A stretch of 12,270 nt of DNA from the NCBI GenBank assembly GCA_937927795.1, contig CALBSF010000070.1, positions 1 to 12,270 of the forward strand. The letters run 5' to 3'. This DNA is from an uncultured Rickettsiales bacterium. Its GTDB lineage: Bacteria; Pseudomonadota; Alphaproteobacteria; Rickettsiales; UBA1997. The notes below the pieces were generated by a model that saw only the letters and a program-made list of their open reading frames with translations, was not told the origin of the DNA and searched no databases. Of this stretch, positions 1 to 7,373 are shown piece by piece (within the stretch, counting starts at the first letter, position 1; every line of letters begins with the position of its first letter). The translations under genes were made by a program, and so were the position numbers.

Positions 1-11
1 CAAATATCATA

Positions 12-50
12 TTAATATTTATTTAATATATGTTAAAAATATTAACATAT
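12..50. repeat. Two overlapping, mutually exclusive 9-bp inverted repeats
   Basis: One perfect pair is ATATGTTAA at 28-36 with TTAACATAT at 42-50, enclosing a 5-base loop. A second perfect pair is TTAATATTT at 12-20 with AAATATTAA at 37-45. The right-hand arms overlap, so only one hairpin can form at a time. All pairs but one are A-T, so RNA hairpins would be weak. A dyad operator, or a DNA structure that melts easily, is as likely as a transcript structure. Confidence 0.5.
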
Positions 51-53
51 GGT

Positions 54-84
54 TTAATAAAAGAGTTATACACAGCATTATACT
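54..84 (+). promoter_or_regulatory. Weak candidate sigma-70-type promoter for the tra operon
   Basis: TATACT at 79-84 matches the -10 consensus at five of six positions. The best -35 partner is TTAATA at 54-59, at a long 19-base spacing. Transcription would start near 91 and leave the tandem repeats in a leader of about 120 bases. An alternative -10-like GATAAT lies at 185-190. In DNA this AT-rich, such matches arise easily by chance, so this is only a candidate. The DnaA-box-like site lies between its two elements. Confidence 0.2.
66..74 (+). promoter_or_regulatory. Perfect DnaA-box match (TTATACACA)
   Basis: The nine bases fit the consensus TTATNCACA exactly. Only one copy is seen in the leader on either strand. 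A single box can regulate transcription or help open an origin, but alone it proves neither. Its position beside AT-rich inverted repeats and iteron-length direct repeats is the reason for listing it. Confidence 0.35.
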
Positions 85-128
85 GATATTGGGAAGTTTT
101 TCTATTAATTAAAAAAATCTCTCTTGCA

Positions 129-213
129 TTTAACAAAACTTCAATATACATTGAACAAAGTTAGATGTTAATTTAACAAAATTAGATAATAATTTAATAA
201 GTTTAATACATAT
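129..213 (+). repeat. Imperfect tandem repeats of about 21 bases ahead of traA
   Basis: Units start at 129 (22 bases), 151 (21), 172 (21) and, more degenerate, 193 (21). The unit begins with a core like TTTAACAAA or TTGAACAAA. The 151 and 172 units also share a TTAGAT block at the same internal position. The period is about two helical turns, so repeated protein-binding sites would lie on one face of the DNA. The array ends at the traA start codon. It could be an operator array, iterons of an origin, or decayed slippage repeats. Confidence 0.5.
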
Positions 214-520
214 GGCGAGAATTAGTATGGAGTCGTTCATAGCTTCTATGATACTCATTTTTTCAGTGTTAATAGTAATTTCTCCAGAGCTTGCATTTGC
301 GGGGACTGGTGGAGAAGAATTACAGGATTTGGTTACCAAAACTGAAGGGATGATTACAGGAAATGGTGGAAAGTTAGTTGCTCTTGCGGGTTTTGTTATC
401 GGTGTTGTTTGGTCCGCCGCTTCTCAGAGTTTAACAAAACTTGTTGTTCCTAGTGTGCTTGGAATGGTTTTAGGAATTGGTCCTAGCATGGTAACAGGTG
501 GAATTAGTGCTTTGATTTAG
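212..520 (+). CDS. traA: TraA-like conjugative pilin precursor
   Basis: This is the probable subunit of the conjugative pilus: a 102-residue precursor. A signal peptide (residues 1-30) with a hydrophobic stretch ends in AFA, with cleavage predicted before G31. That leaves a mature chain of 72 residues, close to the 70 of F pilin. The mature part has an acidic, Gly-rich start (GTGGEELQ) and two hydrophobic helices (about 52-66 and 75-94), as in TraA/VirB2 pilins. Pilins diverge too much for recognition by sequence alone. The call rests on size, topology and the place directly before traL, as in F. The start at 212 is preferred over ATG 227 because it supplies the only basic residue (R3) of the signal peptide. 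No good Shine-Dalgarno sequence precedes either start, which is odd for an abundant subunit. Confidence 0.75.
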   Translation: MARISMESFIASMILIFSVLIVISPELAFAGTGGEELQDLVTKTEGMITGNGGKLVALAGFVIGVVWSAASQSLTKLVVPSVLGMVLGIGPSMVTGGISALI

Positions 521-522
521 TT

Positions 523-813
523 ATGTCATCAGAAAAATTTTTTATTCCAAAGCATCTTGATGATGCACCGAGATTTCTTTTTTGGTCTATTGATGAAGCG
601 ATGTCTGCAATAGTGCCGCTTGGCTTTGGTCTTATTCTTGGTTTAAAAATTCTTACTCCACTTATCGCGATTATTTCATTTAAGAGTTGGAAAAAACTTA
701 AAGGTTCTGAAGGGGGCAATGTTTTAAGAGCAATGATTTATTGGCATTACCCAAGCAGTGTATTGGGAGTTAAATCATTACCTGATTCTTCTGCTAAAAT
801 TTTTATTGCTTAG
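523..813 (+). CDS. traL: TraL-family pilus assembly protein
   Basis: TraL is a small inner-membrane protein needed for F-pilus assembly and forms part of the platform, roughly the VirB3 position. The 96-residue chain shows the family pattern: an N-terminal FIPKHLDDAPRFLFWS block, an Asp-Glu pair (residues 24-25), one long hydrophobic region (about 26-53) that could form one or two membrane segments, a basic KSWKKLK loop, and a late IYWHYP motif. It starts two bases after the traA stop without a strong ribosome site, so it is probably translated by coupling to traA. Length is typical of the family. Confidence 0.9.
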   Translation: MSSEKFFIPKHLDDAPRFLFWSIDEAMSAIVPLGFGLILGLKILTPLIAIISFKSWKKLKGSEGGNVLRAMIYWHYPSSVLGVKSLPDSSAKIFIA

Positions 814-816
814 GGT

Positions 817-821
817 AGGGG
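817..821 (+). promoter_or_regulatory. Ribosome binding site that fixes the traE start
   Basis: AGGGG at 817-821 sits five bases before ATG 827. The same frame is open back to ATG 758, but that start would overlap traL by 56 bases and add a 23-residue segment not seen in TraE proteins. The site supports 827. Confidence 0.7.
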
Positions 822-826
822 ATATA

Positions 827-1414
827 ATGAACAAAGAGGGTTTAATAATTGAGGCGGATAAAATTCTAAAACAGCGTAACGCTATACTAGTGGTTGCCGG
901 TATTATGCTGTTGGCAAATATTTTTTTATCAGCCTCTTTATTTTTACATGACAAGGAAATTGTATTGATCCCAAATTCTTTAGATGAAAAAACTTCTATA
1001 AAAAGTAGCAAAATGTCGCCTGCATATCTTGAAGCTATAACAAGAGATGCGATTAATTTGATGTTAAATGTAAGTCCCGCTAACGCTGAATATAGTGCTA
1101 AATCGATTCTAAAAATTACCCATCCGGCTTTTTATGGTCAGTTAAAGAAAGACCTTAATGAGCGAAACAAGGATATGACAAATCGTCGTATCACTACATT
1201 GTTTTACCCTCAATCAATGTCGGTTAATGAGACTTATGATGGAGCAATTGTGGTTGGAAAGCTCTCAACTTATTTGGGTAAGGAAGAAGTATTAACAGAA
1301 GATAAAACCTACTCGATTACTTACAGTTTTGAAGGGTTTAGGCCGCTGATAATGGATTTTTATGAAGTGCAACAAGATAAAAATTCAAAAAAAACAGGAG
1401 GCTTAAATGAGTAA
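827..1414 (+). CDS. traE: TraE-family (VirB8-like) inner-membrane protein
   Basis: TraE is a bitopic inner-membrane scaffold of F-type systems, corresponding to VirB8. The 195-residue protein has a short cytoplasmic start (about 1-18), one membrane segment (about 19-40), then a periplasmic domain. Family-like blocks include SPAYLEAITRDAINLMLNVS (about residues 64-83) and the THPAFYGQL segment with FYPQSMSV after it. The C-terminal part carries the strand-rich pattern GKLSTYLGKEEVLTEDKTY. Its length is close to the 188 residues of F TraE. It follows traL after 13 bases, and its end overlaps the next gene by 8 bases. Confidence 0.92.
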   Translation: MNKEGLIIEADKILKQRNAILVVAGIMLLANIFLSASLFLHDKEIVLIPNSLDEKTSIKSSKMSPAYLEAITRDAINLMLNVSPANAEYSAKSILKITHPAFYGQLKKDLNERNKDMTNRRITTLFYPQSMSVNETYDGAIVVGKLSTYLGKEEVLTEDKTYSITYSFEGFRPLIMDFYEVQQDKNSKKTGGLNE

Positions 1415-2234
1415 ACCTGAAAGATTTATTTCATTTCCGTGTAAGATTTTTTCTGACAAATCTATCGAAATAGAACATGCAAAGAAGTCAGTTAAAAATA
1501 GAAATTGCCAGCCTGAAGCGAGTTTAATTGTAGATAAAATTTTTAGAGGAATAAGCAAAAAATCAAATAAAGCTAAAGTTATTAATATTGTAATTCCCAA
1601 TGATACTTATGCTGAAATCAATCTACTGTTCAACAAGGTAAATACTACATTGTTTGGTAGCTATGGCTTAACAATGGATGAGCTTAAATCTGATTCTACG
1701 CTGTTTGATCCAAATTGTTATTTTTCTAGTGCAATTAAATCAAAAGAGAATCTTCCTGATGGGGTAATGTTTGTTAGTTCTGTTGGCTCGGTGCATAGAG
1801 AGTGGGAATATGATGTTGAAAGAGAAAATTTGAAACAAGCAATTACGCTGCAAAGACATAGGTATTTAATCGTATCTCACACTGACTTTTTTAAATTAGA
1901 TAATTTTAAGAATAAAATTTTTGGTTTATTGCAAAGCCAGAATATTGATTGTGCCGCTCCAATATACAGCTTCCACTTAGATGATTTTTTACACCTAAAT
2001 AACTTGTCGGGTTGCATATTATTTACTTCTGAAAATGAGCATCACCATTTCTCTTTGTTATGCCATCCTGACAATGTATCTGAAATCAAAATTATAAATA
2101 TCATTGATGATTTTTGCCCATGCAAAGCAACGCCAGAGCTAGTTTCTAATATAAATTTGCTCTCGAAAGTTTCCTATGAAATTGATTCATATTTCATAGA
2201 TCAGGCTCACAAAATAGCGGGGAGGTCATCATGA
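1407..2234 (+). CDS. Unrecognised cytoplasmic-type protein between traE and traK, with a DeoR-C-like middle
   Basis: I do not recognise this 275-residue protein with confidence. It has no signal peptide or membrane segment, so it is probably cytoplasmic, unlike its neighbours. A good ribosome site (AGGAGG, 1396-1401) precedes the start. It overlaps traE by 8 bases and traK by 4, so it is a true operon member. Residues 40-175 resemble the sugar-phosphate-sensing C-terminal domain of DeoR regulators in pattern: a VINIVIPND strand-turn, an FGSYGL turn, PDGVMFVSSVG (D118), a helix with ERENLKQAI, then a strand ending in D160-F-F-K163 where DeoR proteins have D-x-x-K. The N-terminal winged helix of DeoR is absent. 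The last 100 residues, with HHH at 212-214 and CPC at 237-239, match nothing I know. Canonical F and SXT/R391 operons have no gene here. Confidence 0.85.
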   Translation: MSKPERFISFPCKIFSDKSIEIEHAKKSVKNRNCQPEASLIVDKIFRGISKKSNKAKVINIVIPNDTYAEINLLFNKVNTTLFGSYGLTMDELKSDSTLFDPNCYFSSAIKSKENLPDGVMFVSSVGSVHREWEYDVERENLKQAITLQRHRYLIVSHTDFFKLDNFKNKIFGLLQSQNIDCAAPIYSFHLDDFLHLNNLSGCILFTSENEHHHFSLLCHPDNVSEIKIINIIDDFCPCKATPELVSNINLLSKVSYEIDSYFIDQAHKIAGRSS

Positions 2235-2926
2235 AAAAAATATTTTTTATTCATTTCGTAATTTTTCTTTTTTTATCTAATTCATCTTTTGCTGCTCAAA
2301 TTAAGGATATTGAAGATGGTGATGAATTTACTGCGGAAATTTCAAAAACAGATCTGAACAGAATTAAAGTTGTGGGGGATCGAATCCGAGATGTTAAAAT
2401 TAATAACATGGATCTCGATATAAGTTTAGATGAGAAAATAGGAGAGGTTTACATAAGGGCTGCACATTCCTCGGAAAACAAGCCAATCAATATATTCATA
2501 ATCACTCAACAGAATTTTACCTATAAAGGCATTCTCTACCCAAAAGCAATTCCTTCTGAACAGATTATTTTAAGAAATGATCTCACTGTAGCTAGTGGTG
2601 ATATGGAAGTTACCAAGATTGGTAAAAGTTCTTATGAGCAGCAAATAATAGCTCTGATGAAGGCTATGAGAGAAAAGAAGCGTTTGGAATTATATCAAAT
2701 CAGACATGAAAAGAAATATGTGGATCTAGGCGATCTATCAATGAGGCGTAGCACAATTTATAAAGGTCAGAATTTTGTTGGAGAAATTTTTGTTCTGAAA
2801 AATTCGACAAATCAGGTTTTGAATCTTGAAGAAAAAATATTTTTCAAGAATGGGGTGAGGGCGGTGAAGATAGAAAAAACAAATCTTTTGCCGGATGAGA
2901 CCACGGAAATTTTTGTGATAAGTTAG
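2231..2926 (+). CDS. traK: TraK, secretin-like (VirB9-like) core protein
   Basis: TraK joins TraB and TraV in the core complex spanning the envelope. The 231-residue protein has a signal peptide (cleavage about residue 21 or 22, after SSFA), then the TraK pattern. This includes a strand pair around NRIKVVGDRIRDV, the DEKIGEVYI block near residue 70, and an IFIITQQNFTYKGILYPK segment where the family has its strand run before the aliphatic I-L motif. A helical MRSTIY-like stretch in the middle is followed by a C-terminal beta-rich domain, which contacts TraV and TraB in F. It overlaps the previous stop as ATGA, with GGGGAGG just upstream. F TraK is 242 residues, so length agrees. Confidence 0.9.
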   Translation: MKKIFFIHFVIFLFLSNSSFAAQIKDIEDGDEFTAEISKTDLNRIKVVGDRIRDVKINNMDLDISLDEKIGEVYIRAAHSSENKPINIFIITQQNFTYKGILYPKAIPSEQIILRNDLTVASGDMEVTKIGKSSYEQQIIALMKAMREKKRLELYQIRHEKKYVDLGDLSMRRSTIYKGQNFVGEIFVLKNSTNQVLNLEEKIFFKNGVRAVKIEKTNLLPDETTEIFVIS

Positions 2927-2935
2927 GAGGATTAA

Positions 2936-4180
2936 ATGATTGAGCAAAACAAATCTTCCAAGTTTAAACAATATAAAAATCTGATTATTACAGTCGGAGG
3001 CTTGTTTGGAGTCTGTGCTATTTTTTTGCTTTATGGACAACCAAAACAAAAGCAAAGCGATATTGCAAAGATTATAAACAGCAAAAATAAGATCATGCTT
3101 CATGATCCCAATAGAGGCTTAAAGGCAGAAGATCGTTGGCTTGAGAATGCAGAAGAAAAGTTAGATGATTATGATGAATTTCAAAAAAATTATAGCAGCG
3201 ATAAATCACATATTGAAGGCAGATTGGCAGAAGTTGAAAAAAAATATGAGGATATGTTGGCTGAGCAATCACAATTGATTGAAGGTCAAAGCAAGGAAAT
3301 TGAGACTTTAAAAAGCCAAATGACTCTAGCTAGAGGAGGAATTGATCCTAAAGATCCCTTTACGCTTAAGAATCAGCAGGGTGAAAATATGCAGATTGCA
3401 CCTCCTGCTCCAAAAACCATTCAAAGTTTTCATTTAAATCTTGAAGAAGAAAAAGATAAAGAGGGCGAATTTTTTAAGGCGGAAGAGTATGTTCCCGCCG
3501 GTGCATATGCTAAAGCAAAAATAATATCAGGGGTTGATGCTTCAGTTGGAATATCTGCTCAATCAGATCCAAGACCAATTTTATTACAAGTAGAATCTCC
3601 GGCATTTTCTTCTGTTTATGAAGGTAATACCCAAAAAGCAGATATAACAGGATGTGTAATTACAGGGGCTGCGAGTGGTGATTTGAGCAGCGAAAAAGTG
3701 TATGTAAAATTGGTAAATATGACTTGCTCTAAGTCTGAAGACTTAGTTTATGAAACTGCTATTAGGGGCTATGTTGCAGGACAAGGAAAATCAGGGGTGA
3801 GAGGAAATGTTATTTCGCGCGAAGGCGATTTCTTAGCTAAATCTTTTTTTGCTGGTTTAGTGGGAGGATTCGGGCAGGGTCTATCTTCAAGAGTTGCGCC
3901 GCCTTTAAGTTTTTCCAGCGGAGTAACTTTGCAGAATGGTTATTCGAACGAAGATGTTGTTAAGAAAGGTGTAGGGCAGGGCATTTCTAGTGCCAGTGAT
4001 CGTCTATCAAATTACCTAATCAATAGGGCGGAACAATATCAGCCAGTGGTCAGTATTCCTTCAGGAATTGAAGTAGAGGTTGTTTTTGTTGAGGGCTTCC
4101 ACTTGAACGGCAAGCGTCATCGCAAACAAACTCCACTCGGTAATAAATTTATTCAAAGATTTGAGGACGGTCAAAGATGA
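2936..4180 (+). CDS. traB: TraB, VirB10-like envelope-spanning core protein
   Basis: TraB spans both membranes and links the inner platform to the outer core. The 414-residue protein has a cytoplasmic start, one membrane segment (about 15-33), an acidic coiled coil (about 64-130), a short PPAP segment in place of a long proline-rich arm, and the VirB10/TraB beta-barrel domain from about 186. Visible hallmarks are VPAGAYAKAKIISG (186-199), the DPRPILLQV strand, ADITGCVITGAASGDLSSE, and IRGYVAGQGKSGVRG from 276. An amphipathic helix before residue 320, rich in Gly and Phe, is the likely outer-membrane antenna. It is somewhat shorter than F TraB (475). AGGAGG at 2925-2930 gives a strong start nine bases after traK. 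Confidence 0.95.
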   Translation: MIEQNKSSKFKQYKNLIITVGGLFGVCAIFLLYGQPKQKQSDIAKIINSKNKIMLHDPNRGLKAEDRWLENAEEKLDDYDEFQKNYSSDKSHIEGRLAEVEKKYEDMLAEQSQLIEGQSKEIETLKSQMTLARGGIDPKDPFTLKNQQGENMQIAPPAPKTIQSFHLNLEEEKDKEGEFFKAEEYVPAGAYAKAKIISGVDASVGISAQSDPRPILLQVESPAFSSVYEGNTQKADITGCVITGAASGDLSSEKVYVKLVNMTCSKSEDLVYETAIRGYVAGQGKSGVRGNVISREGDFLAKSFFAGLVGGFGQGLSSRVAPPLSFSSGVTLQNGYSNEDVVKKGVGQGISSASDRLSNYLINRAEQYQPVVSIPSGIEVEVVFVEGFHLNGKRHRKQTPLGNKFIQRFEDGQR

Positions 4181-4596
4181 AAAAAATTATTTATATTGGT
4201 GTTTTATTTTTTATTGTTTCTTGCAGTAGCAATACCAAAAGTACTTGGAGCTGTCCTGTTTTAGAAGGTGGAAAGGGAAGTTGTATCTCAATCAGAGACG
4301 CTGCTTTGTCGTTAAGTGATAGTCCTGCTGATAAACTTACAAAGGATTTTAATAATTCCGGACAAAAAATAGAAATTAAACTCATTGCTCCAAAATTTAA
4401 GGATCTCAAAAAAATTAAGCAGGAAGAAGCAAAAAATAGGAATGAGGAGCCAGTTTCCGTTGGCTCAAAACTTAGAACTCAAGAGAAAGTAGGAAGAGTA
4501 TGGTTTGCACCTTACATAGATTCAGAAGGTAATCAACATTCTGAAAAAACCATTTTTGTTGTTGATGAAGAAGCAAAGTGGGTAGGGCAGAAATGA
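4177..4596 (+). CDS. traV: TraV outer-membrane lipoprotein (VirB7-like)
   Basis: TraV anchors the TraB-TraK core in the outer membrane. The 139-residue precursor has a lipoprotein signal with lipobox IVSC, so acylation is predicted at C16. Two more cysteines (C26 in WSCP, C36 in GSCISI) match the conserved pair in the TraV family, likely disulfide-bonded. The C-terminal block RVWFAPYIDSEGNQHSEKTI fits the family ending (R-x-W-x-APY-x-D). Its ATG overlaps the traB stop by four bases, and GAGGACGG lies upstream. The gene ends in an ATGA overlap with traC. F TraV is 171 residues, so this one is compact but complete. Confidence 0.9.
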   Translation: MKKIIYIGVLFFIVSCSSNTKSTWSCPVLEGGKGSCISIRDAALSLSDSPADKLTKDFNNSGQKIEIKLIAPKFKDLKKIKQEEAKNRNEEPVSVGSKLRTQEKVGRVWFAPYIDSEGNQHSEKTIFVVDEEAKWVGQK

Positions 4597-7373
4597 TTAA
4601 TTTAGAAAAAATATATAATACCATAAATCAAATCTTTGGAGGAAGCAGCCTCTCACAAAGCTCTAACCATTTAAATTTTAATAATAGTCAGATTTCTGAT
4701 TTATTACCATATCGCTATTTTGATTCTGAAAAAAAAGTTTTTATCAACGATAATTCTGTTGGATTTATTTTAGAGGGTAATCCGTTGGTAGGAGCAAATG
4801 ATGGGGTTGTAGAGGCAATTTCTGGGGTTTTTACTGATGGAATTCCAGAAGGTTGCTCAGTTCAATTTCTGAATTGGGCATCACCAAAAATAGGAGATAT
4901 TTTTGATCGTTGGCGTCAGCCTCGTGATATACAAGGAGGAATTTACAAAAAAATTGCGGATGAAAGAATAAAATATTTTAAGAATGCCAACCATAAATCA
5001 ATTTTTGGTTCGACTCCATTCACACTTAAGAACTTCCGTTTAGTCATTGCTGTTTCAATTCCATTTCGTGAGAAAACTCAAGAAGATGCTTTTTCTAGTG
5101 TTTTTCAAAAAATTTTCTCGAATAAAAAGGTAGATGAAAGTTCAATTGAGCATGTCACAAAAGAACTTTGCTCATTTAAAGAGAAACTAAAGACAGCCTT
5201 TGATACTGCTGGGGTCAATTCTTCCGATATGGAGCCAGAGGGTCTTATAAATTTCTTAGATGAAATTATTAATTTTGATACTTCTCCATGGAAAGAAAAT
5301 AGATCTTATGATCCGTTGCAGCCAATAAACAGACAGGTAGTTGATCCAGAAAATAGCTTAGCCAAAGATCGGGATCAAATTACATTTTATCACGATAATC
5401 CAGATAAGAAAATTGAAGTAAGATCATTTTCGGTCAGAAATTTTCCATCTAGTTGGGCTCAGTGGCAATGTCGTGATTTGATAGGGGATTATTTTCAGGA
5501 TCTTAGAAGAATGGAATATCCTTTTTTGACTTTCTTCTCAGTTACATTGCCAAAAAATGAAGCAAAATTAGTAGATAAAGCTAAGGCAAAAAATTTTCAT
5601 TCTACAAGATTAGCCTCAAGTGAGATGGCTAGATTTATTCCCGAAATGAAAAGAAGCGCTCAAGAATGGCAGTTTGTTAACGAGAAATTAAATGCTGGTC
5701 AGAAAATATTAAAGTGTATCTACCAAGTAATTACTTTTGCTCCACAAGATAAAATTGATAAGGCAGAGCAAACTATAAAATCAATTTATAAGGCTTGTGG
5801 CTGGACTCTTGCCCGCGATAAATATTTACAACTTCCTGCGTTTTTGACTGTTATGCCATTTAGCTTATCTGAAGGGTATTTTGAGGATTTAGAAAAAATG
5901 GGCAGAACAAAAACAATGGTTTCTTGGACTGTTGCAAATTTGGCTCCACTTCAAGCTGAATATCGTGGCATGGGATCTCCATGTTTGATGCTCTATGGTT
6001 GTCGTGGACAAGTATTTTTTTGGGATCCTTTTGCTAACAAAGAAGGTAATTTTAATTGCATTGTTGTTGGAAAATCTGGCTCTGGAAAATCGGTGTTGAT
6101 GCAAGAAATTGTAACATCTCTTAGGGGAAGAGATGGGATCGTATATGTAATTGATGATGGAAGATCTTTTATGAATACCTGCCATTTGCAAGATGGCGAA
6201 TTTGTTGAGTTTTCTGATAAGGCCGAGCCTGCAATTATCATAAATCCTTTTTCTGTGGTTAATCAAGAAACGATGGAAAAATCTCCAGAATATAAAACTG
6301 AGGTAATCAGGTTGATTACGGCGATTGTTTGCCAGATGTGTGAAGGTGATCCAACTAAGAAAGGTATTAGGAGCTTAGATCAGATACAAATGAGATTAAT
6401 TGAAGATGCTGTGGGAAAAATTTGGGATGCTAAAGGTATCAATGCCAATATTACTACTGTAAGAGACTATTTTAAGGATCATGAAGATCAAAGAGGAAGA
6501 GATCTAGCAACTCTGGTGGGCCCATTCACAAAAGATGGCGTTCTGGGTCGTTTTTTTGAAGGTAAAAGCACAGTAAAACTTTCAAATCCATTCATGGTTT
6601 TTGAAACTGCGGAATTAAAAAATAAGAAGGAATTGCAGTCGATAGTTATAATGTTCTTGATGTTCATGATTTCCGAGAACATGTATTTTGGTGATAGAAA
6701 AAGGCAAATTAGTTTGGTGATAGACGAAGCGTGGGATCTTCTGCACGGAGAGGGTTCGGCTATATTTATTGAAGGAATGGCTAGGCGTGCAAGAAAATAT
6801 GGTGGAAATCTTATTTTAGGAACCCAATCACTTGATGATTTTTATAAAACTCCGGCAACAAAAGCAGCTCATGATAATAGTGATTTTGGAGTGTATATGT
6901 CGATGAAGCAAGAAAACATAAATATGTTGGAGGCTTCAGGCAAGGTATCTTTTAAAGAAAATCCAGGACTCAAAGAAGCGATGCAAAATACCAAGAAAGT
7001 TCAGGGGCAATATTCTCAAGTGGTAATTTGCGGTCCGACCGGATGGTTTAAAGCCAATTTAATTTTTGATAAGTTTTCAATCTTGCTTTACTCATCAACC
7101 GCAGAGCATGTGGCAAGGAAAAATGAATTAATCTCGCAAGGATATTCAATGGAAGAGGCTCTTGATGCAATGGTTTTTGAAGAGACAAAAAATCCTGAAG
7201 TCAAATTTTTGAACCATTCCGATTTTAGAATGGTAATGGATATGACGCAGAATTCTGCTGACAGAATAAGCCATGAAGATGCTTTTGAAATGGTAATCAG
7301 AAACAAGATGCAAACACATTATCCGGATTCTTATCAACAAATATATTCACAAAAATCTATGAGGCTTAAATGA
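4593..7373 (+). CDS. traC: TraC, VirB4-like ATPase of the F-type system
   Basis: TraC is the cytoplasmic, membrane-bound ATPase that powers pilus assembly. The 926-residue protein has the TraC N-terminal domain (about 1-470) and a RecA-like motor domain. Walker A is GKSGSGKS at 493-500. Walker B is LVIDEAW, with D711 and E712. The VirB4/TraC arginine-rich segment MARRARKYGG starts at 729, and the GTQS glutamine motif has Q745. It is slightly longer than F TraC (875). ATG 4593 is chosen because it overlaps the traV stop as ATGA and follows AGGG. A GTG at 4578 in the same frame would overlap traV more and overlies that ribosome site. It is the largest gene in the window and shows no frameshift. 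Confidence 0.96.
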   Translation: MINLEKIYNTINQIFGGSSLSQSSNHLNFNNSQISDLLPYRYFDSEKKVFINDNSVGFILEGNPLVGANDGVVEAISGVFTDGIPEGCSVQFLNWASPKIGDIFDRWRQPRDIQGGIYKKIADERIKYFKNANHKSIFGSTPFTLKNFRLVIAVSIPFREKTQEDAFSSVFQKIFSNKKVDESSIEHVTKELCSFKEKLKTAFDTAGVNSSDMEPEGLINFLDEIINFDTSPWKENRSYDPLQPINRQVVDPENSLAKDRDQITFYHDNPDKKIEVRSFSVRNFPSSWAQWQCRDLIGDYFQDLRRMEYPFLTFFSVTLPKNEAKLVDKAKAKNFHSTRLASSEMARFIPEMKRSAQEWQFVNEKLNAGQKILKCIYQVITFAPQDKIDKAEQTIKSIYKACGWTLARDKYLQLPAFLTVMPFSLSEGYFEDLEKMGRTKTMVSWTVANLAPLQAEYRGMGSPCLMLYGCRGQVFFWDPFANKEGNFNCIVVGKSGSGKSVLMQEIVTSLRGRDGIVYVIDDGRSFMNTCHLQDGEFVEFSDKAEPAIIINPFSVVNQETMEKSPEYKTEVIRLITAIVCQMCEGDPTKKGIRSLDQIQMRLIEDAVGKIWDAKGINANITTVRDYFKDHEDQRGRDLATLVGPFTKDGVLGRFFEGKSTVKLSNPFMVFETAELKNKKELQSIVIMFLMFMISENMYFGDRKRQISLVIDEAWDLLHGEGSAIFIEGMARRARKYGGNLILGTQSLDDFYKTPATKAAHDNSDFGVYMSMKQENINMLEASGKVSFKENPGLKEAMQNTKKVQGQYSQVVICGPTGWFKANLIFDKFSILLYSSTAEHVARKNELISQGYSMEEALDAMVFEETKNPEVKFLNHSDFRMVMDMTQNSADRISHEDAFEMVIRNKMQTHYPDSYQQIYSQKSMRLK

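Larger units (their letters stand above)
1..211. other. AT-rich non-coding leader upstream of the tra operon
   Basis: No convincing reading frame is seen on either strand. The stretch is extremely AT-rich and contains, in order, two competing inverted repeats, a 9-base match to the DnaA-box consensus, and tandem repeats of about 21 bases that abut the pilin gene. It is the only sizeable non-coding stretch in the window, so the operon promoter and its control sites should lie here or further left. No GC-rich stem followed by a T run, as expected of an intrinsic terminator for a gene to the left, is visible. Whether it also holds a replication or transfer origin cannot be decided from sequence alone. 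Confidence 0.75.

Noticed and set aside
758..826. Upstream extension of traE to ATG 758
   Set aside because: It would overlap traL by 56 bases and add a hydrophobic segment foreign to TraE; ATG 827 has its own ribosome site.
2738..3103. Minus-strand open frame of 121 codons across the traK-traB junction
   Set aside because: It is a shadow of two well-supported genes, with no family pattern and no plausible promoter or ribosome site.
4578..4592. GTG start of traC at 4578
   Set aside because: It overlies the ribosome site that serves ATG 4593, and only the latter makes the ATGA overlap used elsewhere in this operon.
5889..6266. Minus-strand open frame of 125 codons inside traC
   Set aside because: It lies opposite the conserved Walker A region, so its openness follows from constraint on traC; the product has no recognisable pattern.
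4597..7373. Possible recent insertion in TraC, because it is longer than F TraC
   Set aside because: The extra 50 or so residues are spread out, motifs are in normal order, and base use does not change.
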